NCBI GenBank assembly: GCA_017549125.1
Contig: JAFYVL010000013.1
Span: 1 to 39,599 of the forward strand
Direction of reading: 5' to 3'
Length of the DNA: 39,599 nt
Origin: Oscillospiraceae bacterium
GTDB taxonomy: Bacteria > Bacillota > Clostridia > Oscillospirales > Oscillospiraceae
The first letter of the stretch is position 1; each line of letters starts with the position of its first letter. Below are positions 32,037 through 39,352 of this stretch, in pieces. Made by a program: the position numbers and the translations under genes. The notes under the pieces were generated by a model. It did not search any database and was not told the DNA's origin. It saw only the letters and a list, made by a program, of their open reading frames with translations.

Positions 32037-34084
32037 CCCGATTCCGTGCCTATCTGCTGCTGTTCTTCTTTGTGGCAATTATCGCTATTTTTGCCTTCCG
32101 TATGTACGATCTGCAGATCATCGAAACTGACGGCAACACCTATAACGCATCCACCTTTACCACCAAAACCCGTGTCCGTGCCGCCCGTGGCGAGATTCTG
32201 GACAGAAACGGTGTGGTGCTGGTGTCCAACCGTGCCAGTTACGACCTGGTGATCAACCACTATGTGTTGCTCAGCGCAGACGGAACAAACCAATACCTCT
32301 ACAACCTGATCCAGAAATGCCAGGAAGTGGGTGTGGAGTATAATGAAAGCTTCCCGGTGTCCCGGGAGCGTCCCTTCACCTATACCCTGGAGGAGTACAG
32401 TTCTGTAAAACAGGGCTATTTCCAGAAATTCCTGGCTTATATCGGTGATATTGACTCGGATATTACCGCACCTTTGCTCATTGATCAGCTTCGGGAGATC
32501 TACGACATTCCTGCCAGCTGGACAGACGACGAAGCCCGATTGGTCATCGGTCTGCGCTATGAACTTTCCCTGCGAAACTGCATCACCAGCCTGGGCAATT
32601 TCGTGTTCGTCACCGACGCTGACGACGAGGAACTGTCTGCGGTGGTGGAATTGAATATTCCCGGCATGAACCCGGAAGCCTCCACCGTCCGTGAGATCCA
32701 TACGGAATATGCCGCCCATATCATTGGCTATGTGGGTGACATGACCCCGGAACAATGGAAGCAATACAAGGAAGTGGACGGCTACGAAATGGATGCCCAG
32801 ATCGGTCAATCCGGTCTGGAAAAGGAATACGAAGCCTTCCTCCACGGTGTGGACGGCTGGCGAGTGGACACGGTAGATGCCAAGGGTACGCTGATCTCCT
32901 CTTACTATGAGACAGAACCCAAGGCTGGCAAGAACGTAGAATTGAGTATCGACATCAATCTGCAGATGGTTGCCGAGGATGCCCTGGCGGCTGTGACCGA
33001 AAAACTGCATTCTCAGCCCACAGGCTATAAGGGACAGGATGCCGCCGGTAGTGCGGTGGTTGTGATGAATATGCAGGGTCAGGTACTGGTCAGCGCCAGC
33101 TACCCCACCTACGATCTGAACAACTTCTCCTCCCACTACCAGGAAATTCTGGATGCCAAGGACAACCCCCTGTTTAACCGTGCCTTGATGGCAACCTATC
33201 CCCCCGGCTCTACCTACAAGCCCACCATGGTCATTGCGGGTATCGACTCCGGTGTAATCACCGCCGAATATCCCATTTACGATGCCAGCATTTATAAAAA
33301 ATATGCGGGCTTTGAACCCAAATGTCTCTACTGGACCACCTACGGTATGTCCCACGGCGACGTGAATGCCATGACCGCCCTGCAGAAATCCTGTAACTAC
33401 TATTTCTACTGGATAGGCGACCGCATTCGTCTGTCGGCCATGGATGCCACCGCCAAGGGCTTAGGTCTGGGTGAACCCACCGGTGTGGAATTACCGGAAA
33501 ACATTGGCCACCGTGCCAACGAAGAGACCAAGGCCAAGCTCCATCCGGAGGATGGCGCATGGTATCAGGGCGACCAGATTCTGGCGGCCATTGGTCAATC
33601 GGACAACAGCTTCTCTCCCATGCAGCTTTGTGTCTATGCCACCACCCTTGCCAACCGTGGTAACCGCTACAAGGCCACCTTCCTGAATCGTGTGGTCTCT
33701 TCCGATTACTCCATGGCACTTTTGACCAGCGAGCCTGTGATCCTCAGCAGTATGGAGATCTCTGACTCTGCTTACCGGGCTTACCGGGAGGGTATGCGCA
33801 TGGTTGCCCATGTACAAAGCGGCACGGCATACTCCACCTTTAAAAACTACCCCATTACCATTTGCGCCAAAACCGGCACAGCCGAAGTCACCGGTCAGCG
33901 TTCTGCAAACGGCGCATTTATCTGCTTCGCACCCTACGATGATCCCCAGATCGCCATTGCGATTTACGGCGAGAAGGCCGGTGCCGGTAGCACGCTGGCA
34001 ACCGTAGCCAAGGAGATTCTGGACACCTACTTCCAGCTGGACGAGCCGGAACAGGTGGTCATCAACGAAAACCAGCTTAGCTGA
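32024..34084 (+). CDS. mrdA: Penicillin-binding protein 2 (elongation transpeptidase)
   Basis: A 686-residue class B penicillin-binding protein. One N-terminal helix (about 8-28) anchors it, a pedestal domain follows, beginning RAARGEILDRNGVVL, and the transpeptidase domain has all three catalytic motifs: STYK with active Ser396, SCN near residues 456-458, and KTG with Lys616. It cross-links peptidoglycan during cell elongation with MreC/MreD and a RodA glycosyltransferase (not in this window). Translation is coupled to mreD by overlap. Its stop overlaps an ATG at 34084, but the next gene more likely starts at 34105. Confidence 0.95.
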   Translation: MERITRFRAYLLLFFFVAIIAIFAFRMYDLQIIETDGNTYNASTFTTKTRVRAARGEILDRNGVVLVSNRASYDLVINHYVLLSADGTNQYLYNLIQKCQEVGVEYNESFPVSRERPFTYTLEEYSSVKQGYFQKFLAYIGDIDSDITAPLLIDQLREIYDIPASWTDDEARLVIGLRYELSLRNCITSLGNFVFVTDADDEELSAVVELNIPGMNPEASTVREIHTEYAAHIIGYVGDMTPEQWKQYKEVDGYEMDAQIGQSGLEKEYEAFLHGVDGWRVDTVDAKGTLISSYYETEPKAGKNVELSIDINLQMVAEDALAAVTEKLHSQPTGYKGQDAAGSAVVVMNMQGQVLVSASYPTYDLNNFSSHYQEILDAKDNPLFNRALMATYPPGSTYKPTMVIAGIDSGVITAEYPIYDASIYKKYAGFEPKCLYWTTYGMSHGDVNAMTALQKSCNYYFYWIGDRIRLSAMDATAKGLGLGEPTGVELPENIGHRANEETKAKLHPEDGAWYQGDQILAAIGQSDNSFSPMQLCVYATTLANRGNRYKATFLNRVVSSDYSMALLTSEPVILSSMEISDSAYRAYREGMRMVAHVQSGTAYSTFKNYPITICAKTGTAEVTGQRSANGAFICFAPYDDPQIAIAIYGEKAGAGSTLATVAKEILDTYFQLDEPEQVVINENQLS

Positions 34085-34104
34085 TGCACAACAGGAGAAA
34101 CCAG

Positions 34105-35412
34105 ATGAATATTTACGAAAAAATCATTGCCTCTGCCCAGGCACAGGCGGAAGAATTGACCGCTCTGCGTCGGGATCTGCATAAGCACGCAGAAACCGGC
34201 TGGCTGGAAATGCGCACCACCTCCATCATCGCCAGAAAGCTGACAGATCTGGGCTATGAGATTCTCCTGGGCGAGGATGTATGTCTGAAGGAAAGCCGTA
34301 TGGGTGTTCCCTCCCAGAAGGTGCTGGAGGAAGCTTACCAGCGTGCCATCGACCAGGGTGCTGACCCGGAGTTTGTGGAAGCTACCCGTGGGGGTATGAC
34401 CGGTGTGATCGGTATCCTCCGCTGTGGCGAAGGCCCGGTGCTGGCCATGCGCTTTGATATGGATGCGCTGGGCGTGATCGAATCGGATGAACCCGACCAT
34501 TTCCCCACCGCCCAGGGCTTTGCTTCCATTAACCATGGTGCTATGCATGCCTGCGGTCATGATGGTCATACCTGCGTGGGTCTGGGTGTTGCCAAGACGC
34601 TGATGCAGATCAAGGATCAGCTTCACGGCACGATCAAGCTGATCTTCCAACCTGCGGAAGAGGGTGTCCGTGGCGCAAAATCCATTGTGGATAAGGGGCA
34701 TTTAGAGGGTGTGGACTATGTGCTGGGCGCCCATGTGAGCAATCTGACCAAGAATGGCTGTGATTTAGTGCCCGGTGCGTTCGGTTCTCTGTCCACCAGT
34801 AAATACGATGTGGTGTTCCGGGGTAAATCCGCCCATGCCGGTGTAGCCCCCCAGGAAGGCAATAATGCTTTGCTGGCAGCGGCTACGGCTCTGCTGAATC
34901 TGCAGGCCATTCCCCGTAGCGGCGGCGGTGCGACCCGTATCAACGTGGGTAAGCTGGTGGGCGGCACAGGCCGTAACGTGATCGCCGATGAGGCCTTCAT
35001 GGAGATCGAGGTTCGTGGCGATACCAGCGAACTGAACGAGTATATGAGCCAGTACGCTCTGCGGATCTTGGAGAATGCCGCAGCCATGCACCAATGCACC
35101 GTGGAGATCCGTCTCATGGGCGCATCCTGCTCCATTACCAGCGACAAGGCGCTGGCAGAGCGGATCGCACAGCTGAGCAAGACCCATCTGGATGTGACCG
35201 TATCCGACAATGTAATGATCAAGAGCGGCGGCAGCGAGGACTATGCTTATATGATCACCCGTGTGCAAGAACAAGGGGGACAGGGTGTGTTCATGCGCAT
35301 CCATGCGGATATGGCAGGCCCTTCTCACAACCGCAGATTCGACTTTGATGAGTCCTTCATCCCCAGAGGTATTAAAATCTTCTGCGGCGCAGCCTATGAC
35401 ATTTTGAAATAA
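34105..35412 (+). CDS. abgA: M20 amidohydrolase, AbgA-like
   Basis: This 435-residue metallopeptidase of the M20D/amidohydrolase family has metal-ligand motifs ACGHDGHT (Cys150, His152) and FQPAEEG. The features CLKESRMGVPS, GFASINHGAMHACGHDGH and SGGSEDYAYM follow E. coli AbgA (436 residues), a subunit of p-aminobenzoyl-glutamate hydrolase. No abgB partner is present, so the substrate may be another N-acyl or aminoacyl amide, possibly wall-derived given the operon. The start at 34105 fits AGGAG (34093-34097) at 7 bases; the ATG at 34084 overlaps the PBP2 stop but has no ribosome site. A terminator follows. Confidence 0.86.
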   Translation: MNIYEKIIASAQAQAEELTALRRDLHKHAETGWLEMRTTSIIARKLTDLGYEILLGEDVCLKESRMGVPSQKVLEEAYQRAIDQGADPEFVEATRGGMTGVIGILRCGEGPVLAMRFDMDALGVIESDEPDHFPTAQGFASINHGAMHACGHDGHTCVGLGVAKTLMQIKDQLHGTIKLIFQPAEEGVRGAKSIVDKGHLEGVDYVLGAHVSNLTKNGCDLVPGAFGSLSTSKYDVVFRGKSAHAGVAPQEGNNALLAAATALLNLQAIPRSGGGATRINVGKLVGGTGRNVIADEAFMEIEVRGDTSELNEYMSQYALRILENAAAMHQCTVEIRLMGASCSITSDKALAERIAQLSKTHLDVTVSDNVMIKSGGSEDYAYMITRVQEQGGQGVFMRIHADMAGPSHNRRFDFDESFIPRGIKIFCGAAYDILK

Positions 35413-35419
35413 AAAATGA

Positions 35420-35452
35420 TGCCATCCCGATTCACCCGGGATGGCAATTTTT
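35420..35452 (+). terminator. Rho-independent terminator of the maf-abgA cluster
   Basis: A 10-bp stem (TGCCATCCCG, 35420-35429, with its complement at 35437-35446) closes a 7-base loop and is followed by ATTTTTAT. Confidence 0.85.
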
Positions 35453-35486
35453 ATAGGCGATTTCATTCCTATCCGACTCCCCTACC

Positions 35487-35819
35487 GGGTAATGCTGTCA
35501 ACTTAAGCCTTGTCCCCCTCTGAGAGGGGGATGTCAGCGAAGCTGACAGGGGGAGTGTCCTACACGATAAGCACCAATCCTACGACACTCCCTCAGTCAA
35601 AAATCGGCTCTTTGGCTCCCCTTGTAGGGGTAAGCGAAGCGCAGTCGGCGGTAGTGAATGACAGTCCGGTGGACTGTCAGAGCCGCCGACCGGGCTCGCC
35701 GCAGCGAGCTGTCAGCGATAGCTGACTGAGGGGTGTTTGGACACCAAGATCTGCACACCCCTCCGCCCCTTCGGGGCACCTCCCCTACAGGGGAGGCTTT
35801 GGGGACAAGGCTTAATGCC
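35487..35819. repeat. Family A repeat, copy 6: large mosaic
   Basis: This is the largest repeat block of the window. It begins GGGTAATGCTGTCAAC then TTAAGCCTTGTCCCC, continues with the GGGGGATGTCAGCGAAGC subtype (to about 35558), a CTACACGATAAGCACC spacer, a TCAAAAATCGGCTCTTT junction and a second unit like the one at 17061. It ends GGGGACAAGGCTTAA, so TTAAGCCTTGTCCCC and GGGGACAAGGCTTAA bound it as inverted ends. A 76-base insertion lies inside the second unit. It fills most of the 35413-35908 gap; 35820-35908 shows nothing recognisable. Confidence 0.8.
35631..35706. repeat. 76-base palindromic insertion inside a family A unit
   Basis: Compared with the copy at 17061 (...GTAGGGG directly joined to AGCTGTCAGC...), this copy has 76 extra bases at that junction. 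The insertion contains nested hairpins: TGACAGTCC-GGT-GGACTGTCA inside CGGCGG...CCGCCG. Confidence 0.7.
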
Positions 35820-35908
35820 CTACAGGGGATGCTTTATAACAAAAGAAACTGTAACCATGCTGAATTTTTCCAGAAAACTTATGAATTTTCATGTCAGAAT
35901 CAGATTAT

Positions 35909-36544
35909 TCAATCATATGCCTGCTCTATTTTCTTCAGTTCATCCCAGGTATGGAGCAATGATTTCCAATCTTGAATTGGTTTCCCATCATCACCTACCC
36001 ATCCCCTTTGATCAAAATAAGACCAAAAATCTACAGCGGATACATAGGTTAACCTCTGCTCCTGGCAATAGGCATCAATGGCCACCACCGTGGGGTTTCC
36101 ATTTTTGTCCACATGCAGATTAGGAGTACGAGTAGGATTCTGAGTATGATTATGATTATGACTATGATTATGATTACGATTATGAGTATGAGTATGAGGG
36201 GTATTTCGCTCCATTTCGGTGCATTCCGGTGCATTTCGCTGCATTTCGGTGCATTCCGGTGTCCCTTGTGTACTCTCCTCTGCCATAGTATCTGGTTCCG
36301 TATGCGTTGCCAAGATGCCGTTAGCCTTATTTATGGCGCAAACCTCCCGATAACGGTCTAATTGGGTCTTGAGTACACCAAACATCAATTCCACCGCAAA
36401 ATCATCCCCATCATAGACAGCTCCATAAAACCGATAACCAAAGGCTGCCCGCATCAATGCGCCAAACTGGGCATCGGTCAATTTTTCTGTGCTCATATAT
36501 ACATCCGGAAATAACACCAAGGTGTCCTGCTTTCTTCTGGCCAT
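35909..36544 (-). CDS. DUF6291-type phage-like protein with internal repeats
   Basis: This 211-residue protein has an N-terminal part (about 1-75; DTLVLFPDVYMSTEKLTDAQ, then LKTQLDRYREVCAINKANG) that resembles DUF6291, found in phage or plasmid replication regions. The C-terminal part (about 155-205; DFWSYFDQRGW, DWKSLLHTWDELKK) is like replisome-organiser tails. Between them are two copies of a 10-residue unit (PECTEMQRNA, PECTEMERNT) and a His/Asn run (HTHTHNRNHNHSHNHNHTQN). The start at 36544 fits AAGGAGGA. A longer frame from 36637 would read through the family E repeat just upstream. It stands alone, flanked by repeats, and may be a remnant of a mobile element or a recruited gene. Confidence 0.68.
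   Translation of the reverse strand: MARRKQDTLVLFPDVYMSTEKLTDAQFGALMRAAFGYRFYGAVYDGDDFAVELMFGVLKTQLDRYREVCAINKANGILATHTEPDTMAEESTQGTPECTEMQRNAPECTEMERNTPHTHTHNRNHNHSHNHNHTQNPTRTPNLHVDKNGNPTVVAIDAYCQEQRLTYVSAVDFWSYFDQRGWVGDDGKPIQDWKSLLHTWDELKKIEQAYD
36147..36199. repeat. Hexanucleotide microsatellite inside the DUF6291 gene
   Basis: About eight near-copies of TGATTA/TGACTA/TGAGTA (CATAAT-type on the coding strand) encode the alternating His/Asn/Thr run. Six-base units keep the frame when copy number changes, so length would vary between strains without breaking the gene. Confidence 0.85.
36207..36266. repeat. Two 30-base tandem units inside the DUF6291 gene
   Basis: CGCTCCATTTCGGTGCATTC and following bases (36207-36236) repeat at 36237-36266 with few changes. 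They encode the duplicated PECTEM decapeptide. Confidence 0.8.
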
Positions 36545-36560
36545 AAAATCCTCCTTAGGT

Positions 36561-36652
36561 AATGCAAAATGCAGAATGCAAAATGCAAAATTGATGTATC
36601 GCCTTTGGCGATGATTTGAAATAAATTTTCGAAGCAATTATGCATTTTTTCT
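36561..36652. repeat. Family E palindromic element, copy 4 (truncated right arm)
   Basis: The left arm is a run of TGCAAAA/TGCAGAA words. The core is ATGTATCGCC-TTTGGCGATG, then ATTTGAAAT, then a second, degenerate hairpin (AATTTTCGAAG). Only one TGCATTTT word remains of the right arm. It lies directly upstream of the ribosome site of the DUF6291 gene. Confidence 0.7.
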
Positions 36653-36720
36653 TTATTATAACATGCCAAAAGTCTGTTTTTTTCCCACCTTGTAATGACC
36701 TTGTAAATTGAGAAAAGAAA

Positions 36721-36760
36721 AAGCCCGAAAACCCTTGCCAATCAAGGACTTCCGGACTTT
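36721..36760. terminator. Long imperfect stem-loop, possible terminator
   Basis: AAGCCCGAAAACCCTTG (36721-36737) pairs with CAAGGACTTCCGGACTT (36743-36759) with four mismatches or wobbles around a CCAAT loop. A-rich sequence precedes it and TTCCATTTTTT follows. It could terminate in either direction. No gene on the plus strand ends near it, so its role is unclear. The flanking 36653-36720 and 36761-36855 show nothing else. Confidence 0.5.
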
Positions 36761-36855
36761 TCCATTTTTTTCGTTTCAGAGAACATTTTCAAAAATTACC
36801 CCTAAATTTTCCCCATTTTTGCCAAAAGGTACCGCATTGGTCCCATGGAATCTGG

Positions 36856-36990
36856 GAATGAATAATGAATAATGAAATCGCTTCGCTGATGAATAATGAA
36901 TAATTGTGGTGTCGGCCATGCCGACGGATTTAAAATCATGCCGCCTTGCGGCATACCTTAATTATTCACTATTCAATATTCATCATTCAT
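36856..36990. repeat. Family E palindromic element, copy 5 (best-preserved core)
   Basis: The left arm is GAATAATGAATAATGAA-type words interrupted by an ATCGCTTCGCTGAT hairpin. The core (36908-36957) is GGTGTCGGCCATGCCGACGG, then ATTTAAAAT, then CATGCCGCCTTGCGGCAT and ACC. The right arm is AATTATTCACTATTCAATAT and following ATTCAT words, the inverted counterpart of the left arm. Confidence 0.85.
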
Positions 36991-37005
36991 GATTTATTGT
37001 TTTAG

Positions 37006-37041
37006 GTGCGGTAGACGGGAGGGGTAAACCCCTCCCCTACG
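37006..37041. repeat. Family B element, right end only (copy 3)
   Basis: TGCGGTAGACGGGAGGGG then TAAACCCCTCCCCTAC matches the right part of the copy at 9042, but the left TGTAGGGG end is missing. It abuts a family E element, so the two may have inserted next to or into each other. Confidence 0.72.
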
Positions 37042-37072
37042 ATGTGGCGAAATTATATGGATGTATCCCGAC

Positions 37073-37103
37073 AAAAATCCGGTGGGAAGCATTTCCCACC
37101 GGA
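37073..37103 (-). terminator. Rho-independent terminator of the DUF3810-rsmG operon
   Basis: On the minus strand a perfect 11-bp stem (TCCGGTGGGAA, complement at 37103-37093 and 37088-37078) closes an ATGC loop and is followed by TTTTT, 19 bases after the rsmG stop. Confidence 0.88.
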
Positions 37104-37121
37104 CCATTATTTTGCATTCCC

Positions 37122-37823
37122 TTACAGGGGAGATTGCTTGATTTTTGCGTAGCGGCGGGGGTATTGGGCAGGCGTGGGCGCAACCTTGCGAAGCACGATC
37201 ACCGTATGGGCTGTGCCGTCGGCAGGGAACTGCTGTACCTTTTCCAGCTTCAAGCCCAGCTTTTTGATGGCGGTCTTGGCTTCGTCCAATTCCTCCTGGG
37301 CCGCTGTACCCTTCATAGCCAGCACCGCGCCGCCTACTTTTACATAGGGGGCTGTCAGTTCCAGCAAAATATTCAATCTTGCCACAGCACGGCTGGTAGC
37401 AAAATCATATTGCTCACGACGGGTGGCAACTGCCTCCTCCGCACGGGCGGTGACACACTCAGCCTCCACACCCAGCTGGGGCAGAATGGTTTCCAGCCAT
37501 GTCATCCGCTTTCCCAGAGAATCCAGAAGCGTCAGCTTGGCTTCCGGGCAGGCGATCTTCACCGGCACACCGGGAAAACCTGCGCCGCAACCCACATCGA
37601 TCACGGTCTTGCCCTTCAGATCCTGCAAGGTCAGCAAGCTGATGCTGTCCAGCAGGTGAAGCTTTGCCACCTGGGCAGGCTCTGTAATAGCGGTCAGATT
37701 CATGACCTTGTTCTGCTCTACCACTGCATGACCGAAATCACACAGCTTCTGCCGAGTCTCCCCGGACAATTCCAGCCCCAATCGGGGCAAACCCTCACAG
37801 AGGGCTTCCAACATTTCACTCAT
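37122..37823 (-). CDS. rsmG: 16S rRNA (guanine-527) N7-methyltransferase RsmG
   Basis: A 233-residue methyltransferase that modifies G527 in the 530 loop of 16S rRNA. NLTAI (42-46) and HLLDS (56-60) are typical RsmG blocks. VIDVGCGAGFPG (74-85) is the S-adenosylmethionine-binding loop, and ATSRAVARLN is the later conserved stretch. The C-terminus ends YPRRYAKIKQSPL, close to the family's YPRxxGxPxKxPL ending. It is the second gene of an operon, starting 3 bases after the DUF3810 stop; the usual mnmG neighbour is absent. Confidence 0.95.
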   Translation of the reverse strand: MSEMLEALCEGLPRLGLELSGETRQKLCDFGHAVVEQNKVMNLTAITEPAQVAKLHLLDSISLLTLQDLKGKTVIDVGCGAGFPGVPVKIACPEAKLTLLDSLGKRMTWLETILPQLGVEAECVTARAEEAVATRREQYDFATSRAVARLNILLELTAPYVKVGGAVLAMKGTAAQEELDEAKTAIKKLGLKLEKVQQFPADGTAHTVIVLRKVAPTPAQYPRRYAKIKQSPL

Positions 37824-37826
37824 GGA

Positions 37827-39011
37827 TCAACCTGCAGGTGTAGTAGGTGTGGTGGGATTGGCCGCAGCCGCTTCATTCTTTGCCACAATACCGATCTTAT
37901 CGGTGGGGTTCACGATCTCAGCCAAACGGGGATCGCTCTCATCCAGAGGATCAAACAGCAAAATCTTATCCTCTGCCTGCTCCTCCTGCTGCTTGGGCAG
38001 GATCACAGATTGAATGTGCCAGTTCACCAGCAGATCCACGGTCTTGCTTTCCACCTGGCTGCCCTTCTCGCCCAGGAAATCCGCATAATCATCCATATCG
38101 GACTTCACCTGGCTGGACATGGCAGATTTCACACGCTTGTAGGCAGCACGACCTTCCGATGAAGTGTCCGCGGCCAGAGCCTTATAGCAATAACGGTATG
38201 CCAGCAATGCGCCGGAATACTGGAAATTCACATCATCATTGGCAGCGCAGGCCATATAGGCCGCAAAGTTAGCATCGCACTCACGGGTGATGCTCATGCG
38301 CTTTGCCATTTCCTTACACATGGCATAGGGCATAGCCACCGCAGGTACATTGGGATTCACAGCCGCCTCACCGGTCAGACCCACGGTTTTACCGGTAATG
38401 CCCTTCTCCGTATAATACTCTGCCCAGCCCAGCTCCTTAACAGGGGCGGTAGAACCGGCAAACACAGGATAGTGATCCCGCTTCACCAGATTCTGGAAGC
38501 CATTGGCGGCCTGTTTTGCTTGGGTAGCAAATTTCACGGCCTTCACCGTACCCAAACTGGTGCGCTCCACCTTGCCGGACAATGCAGATGCCTGCTCCAG
38601 ATAATAGGTAGCCGCATTTTCCAGGGCGGTCAGGGAAGAATCGTAGCTGGTGATCCGCATATCTTCAGCAATGGAACTGTTGTACTGGTTCAGACCGTAC
38701 AGGCCGTTGCTCAGGAAGTTCACAATGGCCACAGCCGCCAGCACCCAACCCAGCATCTGCACAGGATTCCAGCGCAATGCCACCATCAGCACAATACCGG
38801 CAAGCAACGCCAGAATGCCAAACAGGAACAGCACCTGCCATACGCAGAACTCCATACCGCCGCTCCAATCAGCCAAACCGGATTGCAGCACACGGGTCAT
38901 GTAGGGGTAGGTCATATCCAGCAGCTTGGTATGGGCCGCCGCAAACTGGCTCAGCGCCCAGCTGAAAACAGCGAAGATCAGCGCAACCAGGTAACCTCTC
39001 CAATATTTCAA
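37827..39011 (-). CDS. DUF3810-like membrane protein lacking HExxH histidines (TTG start)
   Basis: This 394-residue protein has helices near residues 5-25, 57-78 and 84-105, then a soluble domain. The family is metallopeptidase-like and normally carries HExxH; here the region reads YAMCKEMAKRMS (229-240), with Lys233 and Lys237 where the two histidines belong, while the downstream ANFAAYMA helix is intact. It is therefore probably catalytically inactive or metal-free. The C-terminus is rich in Pro, Thr and Ala. The start is TTG at 39011: AGGAGG (39026-39021) lies 9 bases upstream and no ATG fits. It shares an operon with rsmG. Confidence 0.75.
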   Translation of the reverse strand: MKYWRGYLVALIFAVFSWALSQFAAAHTKLLDMTYPYMTRVLQSGLADWSGGMEFCVWQVLFLFGILALLAGIVLMVALRWNPVQMLGWVLAAVAIVNFLSNGLYGLNQYNSSIAEDMRITSYDSSLTALENAATYYLEQASALSGKVERTSLGTVKAVKFATQAKQAANGFQNLVKRDHYPVFAGSTAPVKELGWAEYYTEKGITGKTVGLTGEAAVNPNVPAVAMPYAMCKEMAKRMSITRECDANFAAYMACAANDDVNFQYSGALLAYRYCYKALAADTSSEGRAAYKRVKSAMSSQVKSDMDDYADFLGEKGSQVESKTVDLLVNWHIQSVILPKQQEEQAEDKILLFDPLDESDPRLAEIVNPTDKIGIVAKNEAAAANPTTPTTPAG

Positions 39012-39102
39012 TAGAATACGCCTCCTTACAGAAATCCCCTTTACAGGGACATGAGAGCTTCTTTTGATGTAATTTTATGGCATACATACCTTAACAGCTT
39101 AT

Positions 39103-39131
39103 AGTATAACACAGATTTCGTCATTTGTCTC
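39103..39131 (-). promoter_or_regulatory. Promoter of the DUF3810-rsmG operon
   Basis: On the minus strand GAGACA (39131-39126) and TATACT (39108-39103) are 17 bases apart. The -35 matches the consensus at four of six positions. The start codon is about 90 bases downstream. The 39012-39352 gap holds this promoter and the divergent gap promoter. Confidence 0.6.
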
Positions 39132-39247
39132 CCCCTAAATGATAAATTTTTTATGTACAGGGGAAATTCGCCCCTGAAAACTCCGGATTTTGTAACCTGT
39201 GTCAATTCTTTTCTTGAAAAGTTTGGTATTTTATTCAATTCAACCAC

Positions 39248-39276
39248 TTTACAAGCAAAAAAAGTTATAGTATAAT
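39248..39276 (+). promoter_or_regulatory. Strong promoter of the glyceraldehyde-3-phosphate dehydrogenase gene
   Basis: TTTACA (39248-39253), 17 bases, and a perfect TATAAT (39271-39276). Transcription would begin near 39283. Confidence 0.85.
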
Positions 39277-39286
39277 GATTCAGCGT

Positions 39287-39332
39287 GGGTTTATAACAAA
39301 CCCGAGAAAAATAAATAGGCCGCACATGCGGC
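39287..39332 (+). promoter_or_regulatory. Two tandem hairpins in the gap leader
   Basis: GGGTTT-ATAAC-AAACCC (39287-39303) and GCCGC-ACAT-GCGGC (39319-39332) lie in the leader of about 70 bases, the first almost at the expected 5' end. Such 5' hairpins can protect an mRNA from decay. No T tract follows either, so they are not terminators. Confidence 0.5.
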
Positions 39333-39352
39333 TAAAAATGGAGGAAATCACC

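Noticed and set aside
36147-36266. CRISPR-like repetition
   Set aside because: Units are 6 and 30 bases, directly adjacent, without unique spacers, and they lie in frame inside a protein gene. There are no cas genes in the window.
36113-36361. Plus-strand frame rich in Met and Ile opposite the DUF6291 gene
   Set aside because: It is simply the hexamer repeat read on the other strand and lacks a ribosome site.
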